Shown here: in pieces, positions 33,930 through 47,171 of the stretch | How the letters are laid out: every line of letters starts with the position of its first letter | Numbering within the stretch: the first letter of the stretch is position 1 | DNA from: Narthecium ossifragum | Taxonomy: Eukaryota > Streptophyta > Magnoliopsida > Dioscoreales > Nartheciaceae | Direction of reading: 5' to 3' | Assembly (NCBI GenBank): GCA_963920575.1 | Contig: OY986968.1 | Location: forward strand, 22,388,129-22,452,128 | Length of the DNA: 64,000 bases | The notes under the pieces: generated by a model | Told to the model about the DNA's origin: nothing | Seen by the model: only the letters and a program-made list of their open reading frames with translations | The model's database searches: none | Translations under genes and position numbers: made by a program

Positions 33930-35476
33930 TATCTAAGGACTTTGGAGATTTGATGGAAAAGATCACTAAAAAGCTCATGAAGTGGGGAGAATGCAGATTG
34001 GCGTTTTCGGGAAGACTGATTCTAGTGAAGCATGTCCTCCAATCTATTCCCATTCACACAATGATGGCAACCGACGTCCCGAAGACAGTGTTGAGAAAGA
34101 TCGGGAAGCTGAGCAGGGCCTTCCTCTGAGAAGGCAAGAGATCGAGAGTGTCTGTGGTGAAGTGGGAAAAGGTATGTGAAGCTAAGGAAGATGGTGGTCT
34201 CGGACTACGTGATTTGGTAACATGGCAAAGAGCACTGAGGTTGCAGAGAGTAGCGAAACTTTTTCCTTGGAGGAACTCTTTGTGGAAGAATCTGGTTGTT
34301 GCGAAATATAACTGGACATGAGTGCTACCTCCATAAAAGACCAGTAAGAAGTCATCACAGGCCTGGCGGGAGGTATGCAGAGCAATCCCATACATGCGAG
34401 AGGATGTAAGTTGGACTCCAGCTATAAAAAGTAAGATCAAGATCCTCAAGGACTGGTGGATGTTTGATTTACCTATATGCATGAAGCCCACTCCCTATAA
34501 TGTTGATATGGTGACAGATAGAATGAAGGTTGGTAAACTCATAAAAGAGGATGGTTGTTGGAAGGTAAGAGCAGTGAGGAAGATTTTCCCCGAGCCCACG
34601 GCAGCACAAATTCTGAGAATTCAAATAGAGAGAGCGGCCGAAGGAGATAAGCTAGTATGGGTTCATGATAGTAAAGGCATAGTAAATTCTAGCTCAGCAT
34701 ACTCTATGCTTTATGAGAAAGGAAGAAGAGCAGTTAATGCAAAGGGAAAGCAGTTTCGATGGCAAAGTGTATGGGGAGGTACTTTTGGCCGGTGCGTTAA
34801 AACATTTCTATGAAAATTAATTCATGAAAAGATCCCAACTATGGATGTGCTAGGAAAGATTGGTGCTCATGACTTTCTTCAATGTCCGAGATGTGGTGTT
34901 ACAGAGGAAACACTTAATCATCTGTTCATGGATTGTCCATTCACACAAGAGGTATGGAAGATAGTATTTAGAAGTGATGAGGAGATAATAGTGAATCACA
35001 GATGGAAGGTCTGGAAAGATATCCTGCAGAAATCGAACAGAGATGAGAGGAGCAGAGAAAGAAAATCAAAGATCAGATATACACTATGGATGCTATGGAA
35101 ATCTCGAAATAAACAGGTGTTTGAAAAGATGCAAGAGAAAGCAGAGGAGGTTGCAAGAAGAAGTTCATGGTTGTCCAAGGAATGGATTAGATCCCAGCAA
35201 GTAGGGAGAAAGGAGAAGAGAAAGCTCGCATACCCAGTGATCCAGTGTGATGCCTCCTACGACCCTGTTGGGAAGAAAGGGGGGGTTGGTTTAGCTTGCA
35301 GAGATGAACACGACAGACCGATGTGGGCGACGGCAAAGCCGGTAAATATCAAAGGACCGATGGAAGGTGAGATTATAGCAGTAAGGAGAGGTCTAGAGGA
35401 AGCCAGGAAAGATGGAACTAGTAGACTAATAATAGAATCAGATTCTAAAGATCTAATCCGGATGCTAAATGATTAG
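33930..35476 (+). pseudogene. LINE ORF2, C-terminal half (thumb, zf-RVT, RNase H)
   Basis: Continuation of the LINE frame after the LTR: LSKDFGDLMEKITKKLMKWG, then several stops (near 34,126, 34,319 and 34,811). Zinc-knuckle segment QCPRCGVTEETLNHLFMDCP at about 34,880-34,940, tryptophan-rich YTLWMLWKSRNKQVFEK, and RNase H beginning VIQCDASYD with EGEIIAVRRGLEEA and IIESDSKDLI. It terminates at 35,476, shortly before the usual end of the domain. Not expected to be active. Confidence 0.85.
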
Positions 35477-35747
35477 ATGAGATGGGAAATAGAATTCAAA
35501 ATGCACCTCCAACGTATCTGTGCCCTAAGTCCCAGATGGAGGACGTCCTATTTCTGTTTCCCCCAAAGAGGGGAACATAGTAGCTGACAATTTGGCTAGG
35601 ATGGGTAAAAGTAGTGAAATGGCACTTTGGTGGGCTAAAGAATTGGGTCCCCAAAAGAGCTGGGTTTTATTTTGTAATAGGGGTTGTTGTACACCAGCCT
35701 TATGGCTCAATTGATCAAAAAAAAAAAAAAAAAACTTACACAACAAG

Positions 35748-36990
35748 TAATAAAGTTGTGCAAAAAGAGAATTCATGTCAAAAGATAAAAGAAGTCGGAT
35801 AAGAAGTACCAGTTACAAGCGAATGAAGTTACATTCTCGTCCTACCATGTGAATAGTGTCATTAATATATAAGAAACATCAAAAGTGATGTTAATATAAA
35901 AAAACAACATGAAATATCTCTATTTTACAGATTACTCACAGATAAGAGATAAGACAGGAAAAGTAAATCCTCTCCTCTCAAACAGTTTGGAGCTTGATGC
36001 CTATTATTTTCAAGACGAGAGCAGGTACTAATCGTATCGGATGTTCAACCACGTAGTTGAGATTAATTAATTCCATTGAAGAGGTGGGAGCCAGCCCATT
36101 CCAATCATCTAATTGTCATGTTCAACGATGCACGCGCGGTGGCCATTTGCTGACCAAGTCAAGTAACAAAATTGCGGGGAGTGAAGAGGAAGGAAGGAAA
36201 GGGACGTCCGAGAAGAAACTTCACAAGGAGTCTGCTGGAGGACAGACGTTATGACGACGCTGTTGGACATAACTACAAAAATAGTGAGTGAAAATGATGG
36301 CCAGTATCGTGACTTTAATTAAACGAAATATGGGGATGGACTATAATGGCCAACAAAAAGTTGATATTTTACGTACATTTATGAGCATCAAGTCCAACTC
36401 AAAGAAAAAGGAGTCAAAATTGGAAACACAAATAGATTATCTGATTATGCCATTCTGAAACGTCTGGAATAATCAAATATGACATTGATTAACGTGCTAG
36501 ATAATTACGTCTTTTATTTTTATTTTTTTAAGTTGAATCTTTTGCTATGGGTTGGGTGTCATACATACCCATGCAATCACAAAACGATAAGAAGATATTG
36601 GACGTGCCAAGTTTTTATTGAATATTTTTTCCATCAAGATAGGAAATTTAAACCAAGACGTCACGCAGGCGATTACAAATGCACCACGTAGATAATAGTA
36701 TTTGGTAGTCTTAAAAGTCTATAATAAATTAATAGTTAAAACAAACATTAACAGAAAAAAAAAAAAAAAAAAAAAACTTGGCTCGTGCATCGTACCTAAA
36801 TTCAAAATAAATAAAAAACCATGATAGTGACAAATAACTAAAAGAATTAAAGAATATAAAAAGAATATAACAATTGATATAAAAAAAAAAAGAAAGAAAA
36901 GAGAAATAATTAATAGCCGTTTAGACCTCCTCCTGTCCACGGTTTGGGAGCTGCGAACGTGAACGGGCCAACCCACGCGAGGCGAATGGG
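35748..36990. other. AT-rich intergenic stretch upstream of the Tubby-like gene
   Basis: No gene was recognised. A run of about 22 A occurs at 36,755-36,776, and short AT-rich open frames are without meaning. Confidence 0.4.
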
Positions 36991-36994
36991 AGAA

Positions 36995-37172
36995 AGATAT
37001 AAAAATGCCAGCCACCAACCATCCATCCATCCTCTCTATTCCCGTCCGCGTCTCCAATTCTCCTCCACTCTCGCAAAAATCCTACCTTTTCTCCACCACC
37101 AATCCCTAAATTTAGCCCCATCCCATCGCATCGCCCCCTCTCCTCGCTTCCCTCCTTCCAGGCGGCGGAGAT
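36995..37172 (+). promoter_or_regulatory. Core promoter and 5' leader of the Tubby-like gene
   Basis: GATATAAAAATG at 36,996-37,007 is a good TATA box, 166-178 bp upstream of the ATG. GGGCCAACCCACGCGAG (36,965-36,981) just before it contains a GGGCC element. The leader is CT-rich. Confidence 0.55.
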
Positions 37173-40100
37173 ATGTCCCTCCGAAGGGCATTCCTCTCCT
37201 CCAAGAAGACCTCCTCCTCCGCCTCCTTGTCGCTGTCTTCTTCGTTCCCGTCGGATCGCGTCTTCGAGGGGCCGCGAGAAGCGCCGGGAGGAGATGTGGA
37301 AGAGGAGGAGGAGGAGGGGAGATGGGGGAAGTTGCTGCCGGAGTTGCTAGGGGAGATCGTGCGGCGGCTGGAGGTGAGCGAGGACAAGTGGCCTTCTCGA
37401 AAGAGCGTGGTCTCCTGCGCGTGCGTCTGCCGCCGGTGGCATGAGGTCGCCGCCGGAATAGTCCGGCCGCTTCGGGATACCGGCAAGATTACCTTCCCGT
37501 CTTCTCTTAAAGAGGTTTTCTTCGCTTTCCTACCTCTAGCTCCTACCCTACCGCTGTCTCTATTTAATTGATCTGCATTTTATTCTATAAACAGGGATGA
37601 ATTTTTGCGTTGTTAGCGGAAACCTCAATCTCGTGTTATGTTGCTCCTTATTTGATTTGGAGAAAAGTTCTCAATTTTTCGCTTGTGCTTGTTTTTCCGA
37701 GATCTTCTGTTTTTTCTTGATATACTAAAGTTTTTGTTCTACGAATTGCAAGACTTATTTGGTGTTATCTTGTGCGAAATGCAGCCAGGGCCAAGGGGTC
37801 TTCCAATCCAGTGCTTTATCAAGAGAAACAAGAGGACATCGACGTTTTATCTCTATCTCAGCTTGACGCCAAGTGAGTAGAACTGTAGAAAGCTAATTGA
37901 AACGAAAAATGAAGACGAGATTTTCCATTAGAGATTTCTTGGCATCTCTTATTTTCTATTGTTGGTAGTAGTTTGGAAGTTTGACCGATAGGTGGCCAAG
38001 GTTGGCTTTAGTGGAAGTGCTGGTTCCAGTTTTAGAGCGAAAGGTTTGAATTTTGAGTGTTTGAGCCTTGACCTGGACTTTTTCATGTGCTTACTAAGTT
38101 GGCTGAGCATCCTGTCAGAACTTCTGATGAGAAAGTCAAAAGTTTGGTTGTGGCTTATAATGCTTTCGATTATGATGCAGTTGATTCCTTATAATTTTCG
38201 TTCGCTATGCTCTCAGGCTTTGGTGCCGTACAATGATTCCCATTTCTGGACAGACATTAGAGGGGTTAGAAATTAGAATAAATAAGTAGCTAGATGATTC
38301 ATGAAGCAATTAAGCACTTCAAGCATATTGATTTTGTTGAACTTGTTTAGCAAATGAAAACGAGCTAATTAATCTTCATATATGAGAGTTTAATGATTTT
38401 GATTTGAATTACCTTTGCTTTTTTTGGCTGAAGAAATAAATGGTGACCAGAAGAACTTGAAGTTCTTGCATTACATATTTATTATTCTCATGTTTGTAGT
38501 AAACATGTTATTATGTTGCTGTCATCAAGCTGTTTAGTGCATCATTTAGTCGAGATATGTGAATTGCATAATACCTGCAGAGGGCAAGTTTTTAGCTATA
38601 AGCTAGAACTTGTCAATTAATCCTTTGGGGTTTGAAAGACTACATCTAGGAATAAGCTGTTGACTACTTCTATTGCTATTGTTTCTATAAATATTCAAGC
38701 TTGCACACCTTGGACACCTCATCCTCTTTTACCTACTACGGTAACTTCTTCACCATGTCCACTCAAAAGGGAATTCTTATTGATGACTATGATCTGCAAA
38801 TTTGTTTCTTGGAGCCTCATAGCAATTATCTTGATTTGTTTTCCTTCTTTTCTTATCATCACCATAACGATACTCTGGTTCCATATTAAGTTTATGTTTC
38901 GAGCTTTGTCTCTAGAGGTGAGTTTGGAATTTGACTTGGTGATTGCAGTTTTTATGCATCAAGTATTGGGTCAATCTTATCATATTCTACTCAGTTGTCT
39001 ATCAAGCATATTACTCAATTGTATCGGACCACGTGGTCAAGAGGCTGCAACATATCGACGACCCATTAAGCATGCCTACATAACCTTGAAATCTGAATCT
39101 GTCCAACTTGGAACTTGACTGGACCATGTTTCTTCGCATTTGTTAATCACATTTTTATTTTCCTGTTCTCGCTGGTTCTTATGCACATTCAGAGTTTCTT
39201 TGCAACCTTTTGTCGCTTTGCTGCTTCTTGGGGAGAATTTATCCCTCTGTTGTGTAGAGTGACATAGGCAACGATACATTTTATCCTTATGTTAGAGATG
39301 TACAAATTGATTTACTTGAAGTCCTTGCTGATTGACGTCCTTCCTCTTGAGCCATGGATTTTTTTCTGTTTTGGAGCCTTAGCTAAAACATATCTAGGTA
39401 TGTAGGGACGAGGGATTGAGATAGAAGGCATGCTTAAGCATTTTTTGCGGACATGTAGCCTCCCATGCTTTTGGGCTGGCCACTACGTTGTTTCCTTTTG
39501 AATAATGTAGCTTAGCCTCAAGTCTCAATGTATATGTATACAAAAAGAATTAGATTCTTTAGAGTTAATGGATTCTGGCTCATATGACTCGCTCTTGCAG
39601 CATTTATGGACAATGGGAAGTTTCTTCTAGCAGCTCGAAGGGTTAGGCATGGCACTCGTACTGAGTATGTCATTTCACTTGATGCTGATGACCTCTCTCA
39701 AAGGAGCAATGCATATATGGGAAAGTTGAGGTGAGTGTTTGGCTCTGAATTCATTCTTGATGCACTTAAGCATCTGCTATTTAGAATTTATTTGCTTAAA
39801 GAAGAGTAATTGTCTATGCTTTCTTATCAGAATGTGGAAAGATATATGCATCTGAACATATTTGCTATGTAGTTATGCTTGATGTCAAGCCAAACATAAG
39901 CTTGATCTTTAACAAAGTGCTTGAATCGAGGACATAATTCGGCAAGTCTTTAATGATTGACCAGCATGATAGTTGATGCTGCATAAATATTAAGCCTTTT
40001 GGATTCCATAGGCTGTCAATAATAGCTTAACGGCATAAAGGGAAATTTATCATGGATAAATCACATTTCAAGAAACTAACTGGTACTGGTGATTGGTAGG

Positions 40101-40879
40101 TTGATCATGGCATGAAACTGGAAATAAGTCGTGCTAAATGAAATGGGAACTTCTTGGAACTTTATGCCAATAACAATCAGCAGGTTTTAAATATTGCAAG
40201 TCCATGCAAAACGACCTGCTTCTGTAGGATCTGCTGTCTATTGTTGTCAAGGTAATTGCTATCTGCTTCTAAATGCAACAAGTTGTTCTTTTGCAGGGCT
40301 GATTTTATGGGAACAAATTTTACCGTCTACGATAGCCGACCACCGCACTGTGGTGCAAAGGCGTCAAGTGGCCGAGCATCCCGCCGTTTCCCAAGCAAGC
40401 AAATCAGCCCACAGATCCCAGCTAGCAATTTCGAGATCGGTCAAGTCTCCTACAAGTTCAACCTTCTCAAATCCAGGGGACCAAGAAGAATGCAATGCGC
40501 AATGCAGTGGCGCCCTCCATCAGATGACACCACTAATCAAGAATCTCATAGTAAACCAAAGGTAAATGATGACCATACAGGAACAGATCCCAGAACCATT
40601 GTCCTGAAGAACCAAGCTCCACGATGGCACGAACACCTACAATGCTGGTGTCTGAATTTCCATGGTCGAGTAACAGTGGCTTCAGTAAAGAATTTTCAGT
40701 TGGTAGCATCAGTGGATCCCAGCCAGCCCGGGGGAGTAGGGGACGAAGAGACGGTGCTGCTCCAATTCGGCAAGGTTGGAGATGACATGTTTACCATGGA
40801 CTATCGGCAGCCGCTCTCTGCATTCCAAGCATTTGCCATTTGTCTCACTAGCTTTGGTACTAAATTCGCCTGTGAATAA
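37173..40879 (+). CDS. Tubby-like F-box protein
   Basis: Four exons: 37173-37514, 37785-37872, 39601-39730 and 40297-40879, all GT-AG with matching phases (0, 1, 2), giving 380 residues. The N-terminus is Ser/Glu-rich, followed by an F-box ([14 protein letters not shown]...[20 protein letters not shown], about residues 52-96), which in this family binds SKP1/ASK proteins of SCF ubiquitin ligases. The Tub domain starts at [13 protein letters not shown] and runs through [46 protein letters not shown] and [20 protein letters not shown], finishing with the family hallmark [14 protein letters not shown]. The Tub domain tethers such proteins to plasma-membrane phosphoinositides. Intron 2 is long (1.7 kb). 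The start is the first ATG after a CT-rich leader. Confidence 0.93.
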
Positions 40880-41375
40880 GTTAACCATATCACTCTTTTA
40901 CCCTGTGTAAAAATATTTCCCCTACTGACGATTTTGAGTAGCTGCCACTGAATTGCATGGCCTTGTCATTAAAGAAATGCATCTCCACAGTCATCACCAA
41001 ATTTGGTCTTTTTAATACTTTCTTACGAGAAGGAAATTAGAAGAGAAACGACGATGGTAACCAGCATTAAATGATCTTTTAACCGCTCAAAAAAGGGAAA
41101 ATAGTTTGACAACGTGAAGACTTGCATAAAAAGATCCATGGTTAAACCAATAAGCAGACCAAATTAACATGTAGCGGTGGAAAAACACAAAGTTAAAGAT
41201 ACGAACGCGTACACACGCTGTAGGGGTCCACAGAGTTAGGAACACCCTATCAACAAACACACTGATGCATTTGCGCTTTATAGCTGCATAGCACCACAGA
41301 GCCACTTACAACATATTTCACGCTTTCTTAAAGGGGGGCTGCTCCTCTCTCTTTCAAACTATAGCAAAGTGACCA
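40880..41375. other. Convergent 3' region between the Tubby-like and MBF1 genes
   Basis: About 500 bp contain the 3' UTRs of both genes, which face each other. No other feature was recognised. Confidence 0.5.
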
Positions 41376-44300
41376 CTACTTTTTACCCCGCAGTTTCACT
41401 CCAAGAACTCGTTCCAACTTAATTAGTATCTGTTGATTTGGAATGGCCTTTCCTGACTCGTACTCTTGTATCACTTGGGGCTTCTCATTAATCAGCTAAT
41501 ACACAGAGAATAATTTAGGAGTGAGGGGGGAAGAAACAATACATGAAAATATGAGAAAGGGGGGAGAATGAAGAATATACCTGTGCAAGTTGGGACTGAG
41601 TAAATTTCTTATCCATTCTAGCTTGCATAATATTCTTCTTCAGCTCAGTTGGCACTCGTTCATCTAGTTCAAAAAGGACCAGATGAGCGAAGGGACAAAA
41701 TCAATGGCAATCATCAAAGATTCTATTTCATAGTTCCCAGCAAATGACTATTGGATTCCCTTAAAGCAGCATAATGGCACATACAGAAACTAATAAGACC
41801 GTTTTATCACCTTTTAAAAGAAAGTGGAGGCTATTCAATATTAATCAAATAGCATTATTTCTCAGCCGGACATGTTACTCCGGGAAGCACATTCAAACTG
41901 AACCCTGATAGCAACCAGTGCTGCTCAAATGAATAGCTCTAAAATACAGCTTCAGACTATTATACATCTACTGGTTCATGTCATTTCTACAATACACCAA
42001 TATCCTATTCATAGAGTCAAAACCTACTAGCACCATAAGTGCTTTCACTTCAAAAGGAGACCAGGTCGTCAGACATTCCAGAGAGAAAATTCAGACAACA
42101 ACCATCACCTGAATTGCTCGTATTGGAAGCAATTAGCATATTACTTTAGGTGGGAGTTGATCACATGCACAAAATTTGTGGCTTAGGACTTTATTAAGGA
42201 GAATATTTGTCAAGGAGAATGCAACATAAGGTGACTAGTTCTATGGAAGAAGCATTTTACATAACCACCAAAAGCACAAAAAAACAGAGAGCAAGGAGTC
42301 CAGAGAGAATTTCCATCTTGTATCTTTCTAACCAACCATGACCCACTTTAGTACACAATGGCCATAAACTAATTGATCCCCTTATCTTCAGCCACTAGTG
42401 TAAGGCGCATCACTGTTCCAATCAATCAGTGATGGCAAACTTAGCTCTTTTTTTTTACCTATGGTATATGAAGCCAACACAATTCACAATATTGTCCAAA
42501 CCCGAAAAGATATTAACGTCTTTTGCACCTTCCTTGGGTATGCTTATATTCCTAAAGGGCTTTCTATGTTCATTTACCTTAAACAGAACTTAGTAAGACA
42601 TAAATCCATAAGAGTGATAAAGCAAAAACAGGTCAAAAGTTGATCCACAATCTCACAAATAGATGACAGGTAGGACAAAAGACAACATCAAGATAATCAA
42701 CAGAAAGCACAGATTAAGATGGAAGTGCTCACGAGTAAGATTCTCTGTTTCTTCATCAAGCTTTCTAGTGTTCAATGATGTGCTGCTAGAAGCAGCCTTG
42801 TTTGAACCAGCATTAGCTGTAAAATCAACAGAAAAGAAATGAGTTGAAAGAAGCAGAAAACAGAAAAACATGACTACCAGTCCAGCAATTACAAACTTAT
42901 GTCTATCTTAAAGCGCTATCAGGCTCCATACAGAGATATTCATAGACACGTTAATCACAGAAATTGGAGCAAATCCTCCAACAAAAATCCATCAGAAAGT
43001 AAAAGTAAAAATATGTGGCGTAAATCTACTAACAGCAATCCATTCAATATATCCTACAAAAGTAAGCACCTCAATTTCATAATAAGAACAACAAATTAGA
43101 AGTGATAAACGATGATGGGATTTTGAATCAATTTGGAGGCCTTCAGCCGAGTAGCAGTCTTCACATAGGAAAGAGATTTTGACTCTTCATGTCTCTGGCT
43201 CCCCCCAAGTAACTTTTTCCACTGTTCAATGAATGAGCAGCTTAGGTTGGCAAGGTCTTATATATGGATGCCGCAAGCATTCACTTAAATAAGGAGGATT
43301 ATGTCAAAATTTTGTAAAACATGAAGCTACAAAGACAAAATGATATACATTACAAAACAATTCGGACTGAATACTTAAGCTATGAACAAAGGCCAAAATT
43401 TGAGCCAGAGAAGTTGTTCATTAAACTATATTAAGTGCACAAGGAGATTAGCATAAAAATAATAATATCAAAAGCAAGCACCAAATCGAGGGTGCACCCC
43501 TTCAATTGATATTTTCGTTGCCAGCATGAGGATTTTAGTGCCCACACTCTAACAAGGTGTCACATTTAAGCCTCAAAAGTTGCAGCCTCCTATAACAGAT
43601 GCAGCATTCAGACTCAACCAATGGCTTAATGGCCGACCTTTGGGATACAGAATCTAGGGCTGAAGGCTAAAAGTTGCAGAAAGCAACACCAAAGGAGAAA
43701 ATTCCAAACAGCAGCATAATCGTATCAGGAAGTCCCCAATGCAGACAACCAAATATACCATAATGCACAGTACAGTAGTGGGTGATAAGCCAACTCTATT
43801 AGCCAAATAAGTGCTTCTTCCTTCAAAATGTCTCTTCACTGCCTTTTTCAAGTTAAGTGCGACACATTATTGATATCACAAACCATTCTTCTGTGATAGA
43901 CTAATTAAGCATCAAGCTGTGTGCACAATAGTGAAGTTCTTGAAAATTTTTAAACTTAATCCTATTCCTCTCTTTATAGCTTATAATTTCATATCCGTTA
44001 CCAAATTACATGTCAGAACGTAGAATTGCTCGCAGAAATCAATGTGTTAATCCACAACAAGTCAAAGAGCACGGCTTCCACAGGAAACTTGCTTACCTTG
44101 GCAATTATAAGCCGCAAAGAGCACATTATAAAACAGACACAATTCATGTCAGTAAGCTTAGCTTTAGCTTTCATCGACTTTAAAATTCCAAAAACTTTGC
44201 ATCTACAATCCATACCCTTACCACGGCGGTCCAAGCTAGTATTCAACTAAATTGTCTACTTCTCAACGTTATGACCCTGTGAAGGACATATCAAACAGAT

Positions 44301-44732
44301 ATCCACAAGTCTTTATTCTTTTGGATAATACAATTAACAGAAAAAGATCAAGGTCAAAAGAAGTGATTCGACCAGTCACAACGATCGCACTTCTCTCCGC
44401 GGATATTGCGGATTCGAGAGGGAAGAAACCAAGACAAACGCGATCCTCCTCAGACTCTAGGGACGATTCGAAAGGCAATATCATCTCGTATCAAATCCCC
44501 AGACAAAAAACAAGCAAAGTGAAAACCCTATGATCAACGATCCAAAGCTGGAGGAAAACAACAGATCGAGATGGGGGATTAAGAGGTTACACTTCTTGAC
44601 GGTCTCGATATCGGCGCCGCTACGCCTGGCGGCGTTGACGGCCTTCTCGTCCTTCTTGGCGGCGGCAGTGGGCGCCTTCTTGCGGATCACCATCGGCTCC
44701 CAGTCCTGCGTGATCGGCCCGATCCCAGACAT
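41376..44732 (-). CDS. MBF1: Multiprotein-bridging factor 1 (MBF1a/b type) transcriptional coactivator
   Basis: Four exons on the minus strand: 44732-44591, 42816-42733, 41663-41581 and 41495-41376. All GT-AG; phases agree and the product is exactly 142 residues, the length of plant MBF1a/b. The N-terminal MBF1 domain begins [19 protein letters not shown] and includes [15 protein letters not shown]. It is followed by [20 protein letters not shown], then the helix-turn-helix domain ([60 protein letters not shown]) and a basic end GKK. MBF1 bridges TBP and bZIP-type activators in the nucleus. The first intron is 1.8 kb. The first donor must be the GTAACC after VKKS; the nearer GTGTAA would create a stop. 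Confidence 0.95.
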
Positions 44733-45113
44733 CTTCTCTTCTTTAGATTCCTCTCGAGCGCTTGCTAGGGTTTCAAAAGATAGGAAGGAGAGGAGGGTTT
44801 GGATGCGATGCAAAAGAAGCAGAGGCGCTTGTATGAGAGACAGACAGATGGTTTATCTTATGGTCTTTTATTCTTTTCTTTTTTTTCGAGATTTATGTGG
44901 TGAATCCCGTCACCGGTAGTTGTCCTTTAGAAACCCGTCTCCATACGTGGCAAAAGCACACCCGTCCACGGAGTAAGAGTCGGTCGTTCGCGAATCGCGA
45001 TGTATGCGCACACATCTGGCGTGCGGGCGTGGGGATGGAGTTTCGAGGTAGTTTGGATTGGGTTGGACTTGATTGATTTGGAAGGGTGGGCCCGATCCAG
45101 ATTTCGTGGGTAA
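44733..45113 (-). promoter_or_regulatory. MBF1 upstream region, truncated by a LINE
   Basis: About 380 bp separate the MBF1 ATG from the start of the LINE. The leader immediately upstream of the ATG contains AAACCCTAGC (minus strand, near 44,772), a telo-box-like word frequent in plant translation-related promoters. No TATA box was assigned. Confidence 0.4.
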
Positions 45114-47171
45114 ATGTTGCAGTGCATTGAGCCGGTGACGGGTTTAGAAGGAGTTGTTTGTCGCCGGGGTCCTCCGTTCTCTCATCTCCTTTATGTCGAC
45201 GACTATTTACTTGTCATTCGGGCTATCATCAATGAGACGCAGAAGGCAACCAACATCCTTAGTATCTTCAAGGAGCTGGCTGGTTTTGAGGTGAATAATT
45301 CCAAGTCTATTATTAAGTTCTCTCCGTCTACTCCGGCAGCGTCTCGTCATGATATCTCTAACTTATTAAGGCTGGTCGAAACTAAAGATTGGATCACCTA
45401 TCTTGGTGTTCCAGTTGGTGCCGGAAGGCTAAACCTCTCGGCCTTTAATGCTCTTGTTGAGAAGGTGCAAGTTCGACTTGGTCGTTGGAATGCAGTCAAG
45501 CTTGCAGAGGCAGGGAGGGCTACCTTAATCACTTCAGTTCTACAAGCAGTTGTAGTCCATACTATGACTGCGTCTCATGTACCATCTTCTATCCTCAACA
45601 GCCTTGATTTTCTTTGTCGAGATTTCTTATGGGGAGGTAAAAAAGGCGGTTTCTCTTGTGTTGCTTGGGAGAAGGTATGCAGGCCTAAGGAACTAGGCGG
45701 TTTGGGCTTTAGAAGGTTGGGTGAATGGCAAAGGGCACTCAGGATGAAGCGGGCAGCCGATCTCTTCCTTGGTGGGGATTCTATTTATTCTCGTTTGGTC
45801 AGATCAAAATATATTTGGCATGATCACCTGCCTGAGAAAATCCCAGGAAACTATTCCTACATGTGGAGGAAGGTTTGCCATGCGGCGGGTGACTTGCGAC
45901 TCGGGATTAGATGGGCACCGGCACAGTAGAGTAGAGTACACATCATGCGAGACTGCTGGGTCTTGGATATGCCATTATTGAAATATCCGAGTTTCTTTGC
46001 TGCTGACCCCTTTTTGGAGGATGCAAGGGTTGGTGACTTGATGAACGAAAGAGGTGAATGGGATACATGGTCAGTTAGGAGACTCTTTCATCCTAGCTTA
46101 GCAGAGACCATTCTTCAAATGCCTATTGCAGAGGAGGAGAGGAGAGACAAAGCAGAGTGGATGTGTAGCAAGAACGGTGATATTACTGCATCAGCGACAT
46201 ATCTTTGGTTGGTGCAGAGGCTGAGGTGGAGTTCACATGACGATGCTGGTTGGGTCAGCCTTTGGAAGACCCAAGTTGGACCAAGGGTGAAGCAGTTTTT
46301 GTGGCACCTTTTTCACAACAGGGTGCATGTTCTTGATTCCCTTTGGCGAGTAGGCGCAACATCGGATCGTGACTGCCCAAGATGCTTGAGAGTACCTGAG
46401 ACTATCCAACATATATTTTTTGAATGTACTTTTGCTTGTGATGTATGGTCGCAGGTGGGGGTACTGGCTGGTTTAAACATCTCGTGTTTTAGCGTAGATC
46501 GCTGCTGGGATTTAATGACCTTGTCCTCTTCCAGTTTGAGCTCTTCTAAAAGGAAAATTGTTATTGGCTATTCAATTTGGTGGATTTGGAAGTCTAAGAA
46601 TCGGCTCTTATTTAAGGATGAAAGGGCTGATGCTTCCAAGCTAGCATGGCACATTTTTAGACAATGTAAAGAGTTTTGGGCTGCAAGAGGGAATGATTTC
46701 CAGGGAGACAGAGCATGGCATAGAGCTGTTGGAACTGACGCGCAGGGGAGTCCAATTGCAATCTTTATCCGTTCAGATGTGGCTTTTCTTCTTGGTCAAG
46801 ATGATTGCGGTATTGGTGTTGCATGTTTTGATCAAAGAGGCGATTGTATTTGGTTTTGGTCTGGGGTAGAGCGAGCCTCTTCGGCAATTGAAGCGGAGCT
46901 TTTGGCTATTAAGGCGGCTATCAAAGTCGCAAAGGACCATGGCTTACGTGATATTGTTTTGGAGTCAGACTCTAAGATGGCGATTGGATACATAAATGGA
47001 TCTCTTGCTTGGCCGAGGGAACTTGAGAGTACTCTCAATTCAATTTGGTGGGAAGCGATCCATTCCAGACGATCAGTTTTCTCTCACATTCCTAGGAGCT
47101 TGAATGGTGTCGCGGATGGTTTGGCAAGGAGGGCTCTTGTTTCGTTTGTTTCTCCCCTAGTTGGGGTGTAA
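45114..47171 (+). pseudogene. LINE ORF2 remnant: RT end, zf-RVT, RNase H
   Basis: Contains the catalytic box YVDD (45,192-45,203) in HLLYVDDYLLV, then the RT thumb (WITYLGVPVGAGRLN, FLWGGKKGGFSCVAWEKVCR). After the in-frame TAG come the connecting domain, the zinc-knuckle segment DCPRCLRVPETIQHIFFECT and a W-rich linker (YSIWWIWKSKNRLLFK). It ends in RNase H with GIGVACFDQRGD, AIEAELLAIKAAIKVAKDHG, VLESDSKMAIGYI and IPRSLNGVADGLARRAL. Endonuclease and RT fingers are missing through 5' truncation. Confidence 0.88.

Larger units (their letters stand above)
29301..35747 (+). mobile_element. 5'-truncated LINE split by an LTR insertion
   Basis: A 15-bp TSD with one mismatch flanks the unit: AACTTGCACAACAAG at 29,301-29,315 and AACTTACACAACAAG at 35,733-35,747. 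The LINE body is 29,316-30,141 plus 33,930 to the A-tail at 35,716-35,734. Joining the two parts restores the reading GDRLLSKDFGDL. The element starts inside the reverse transcriptase domain and ends GGCTCAATTGATC followed by about 19 A, so it was truncated on insertion and then split. Confidence 0.9.

Noticed and set aside
38660..39118. 152-codon open frame in intron 2 of the Tubby-like gene
   Set aside because: Hydrophobic, AT-rich translation without recognisable family; lies wholly within an intron and lacks coding character.
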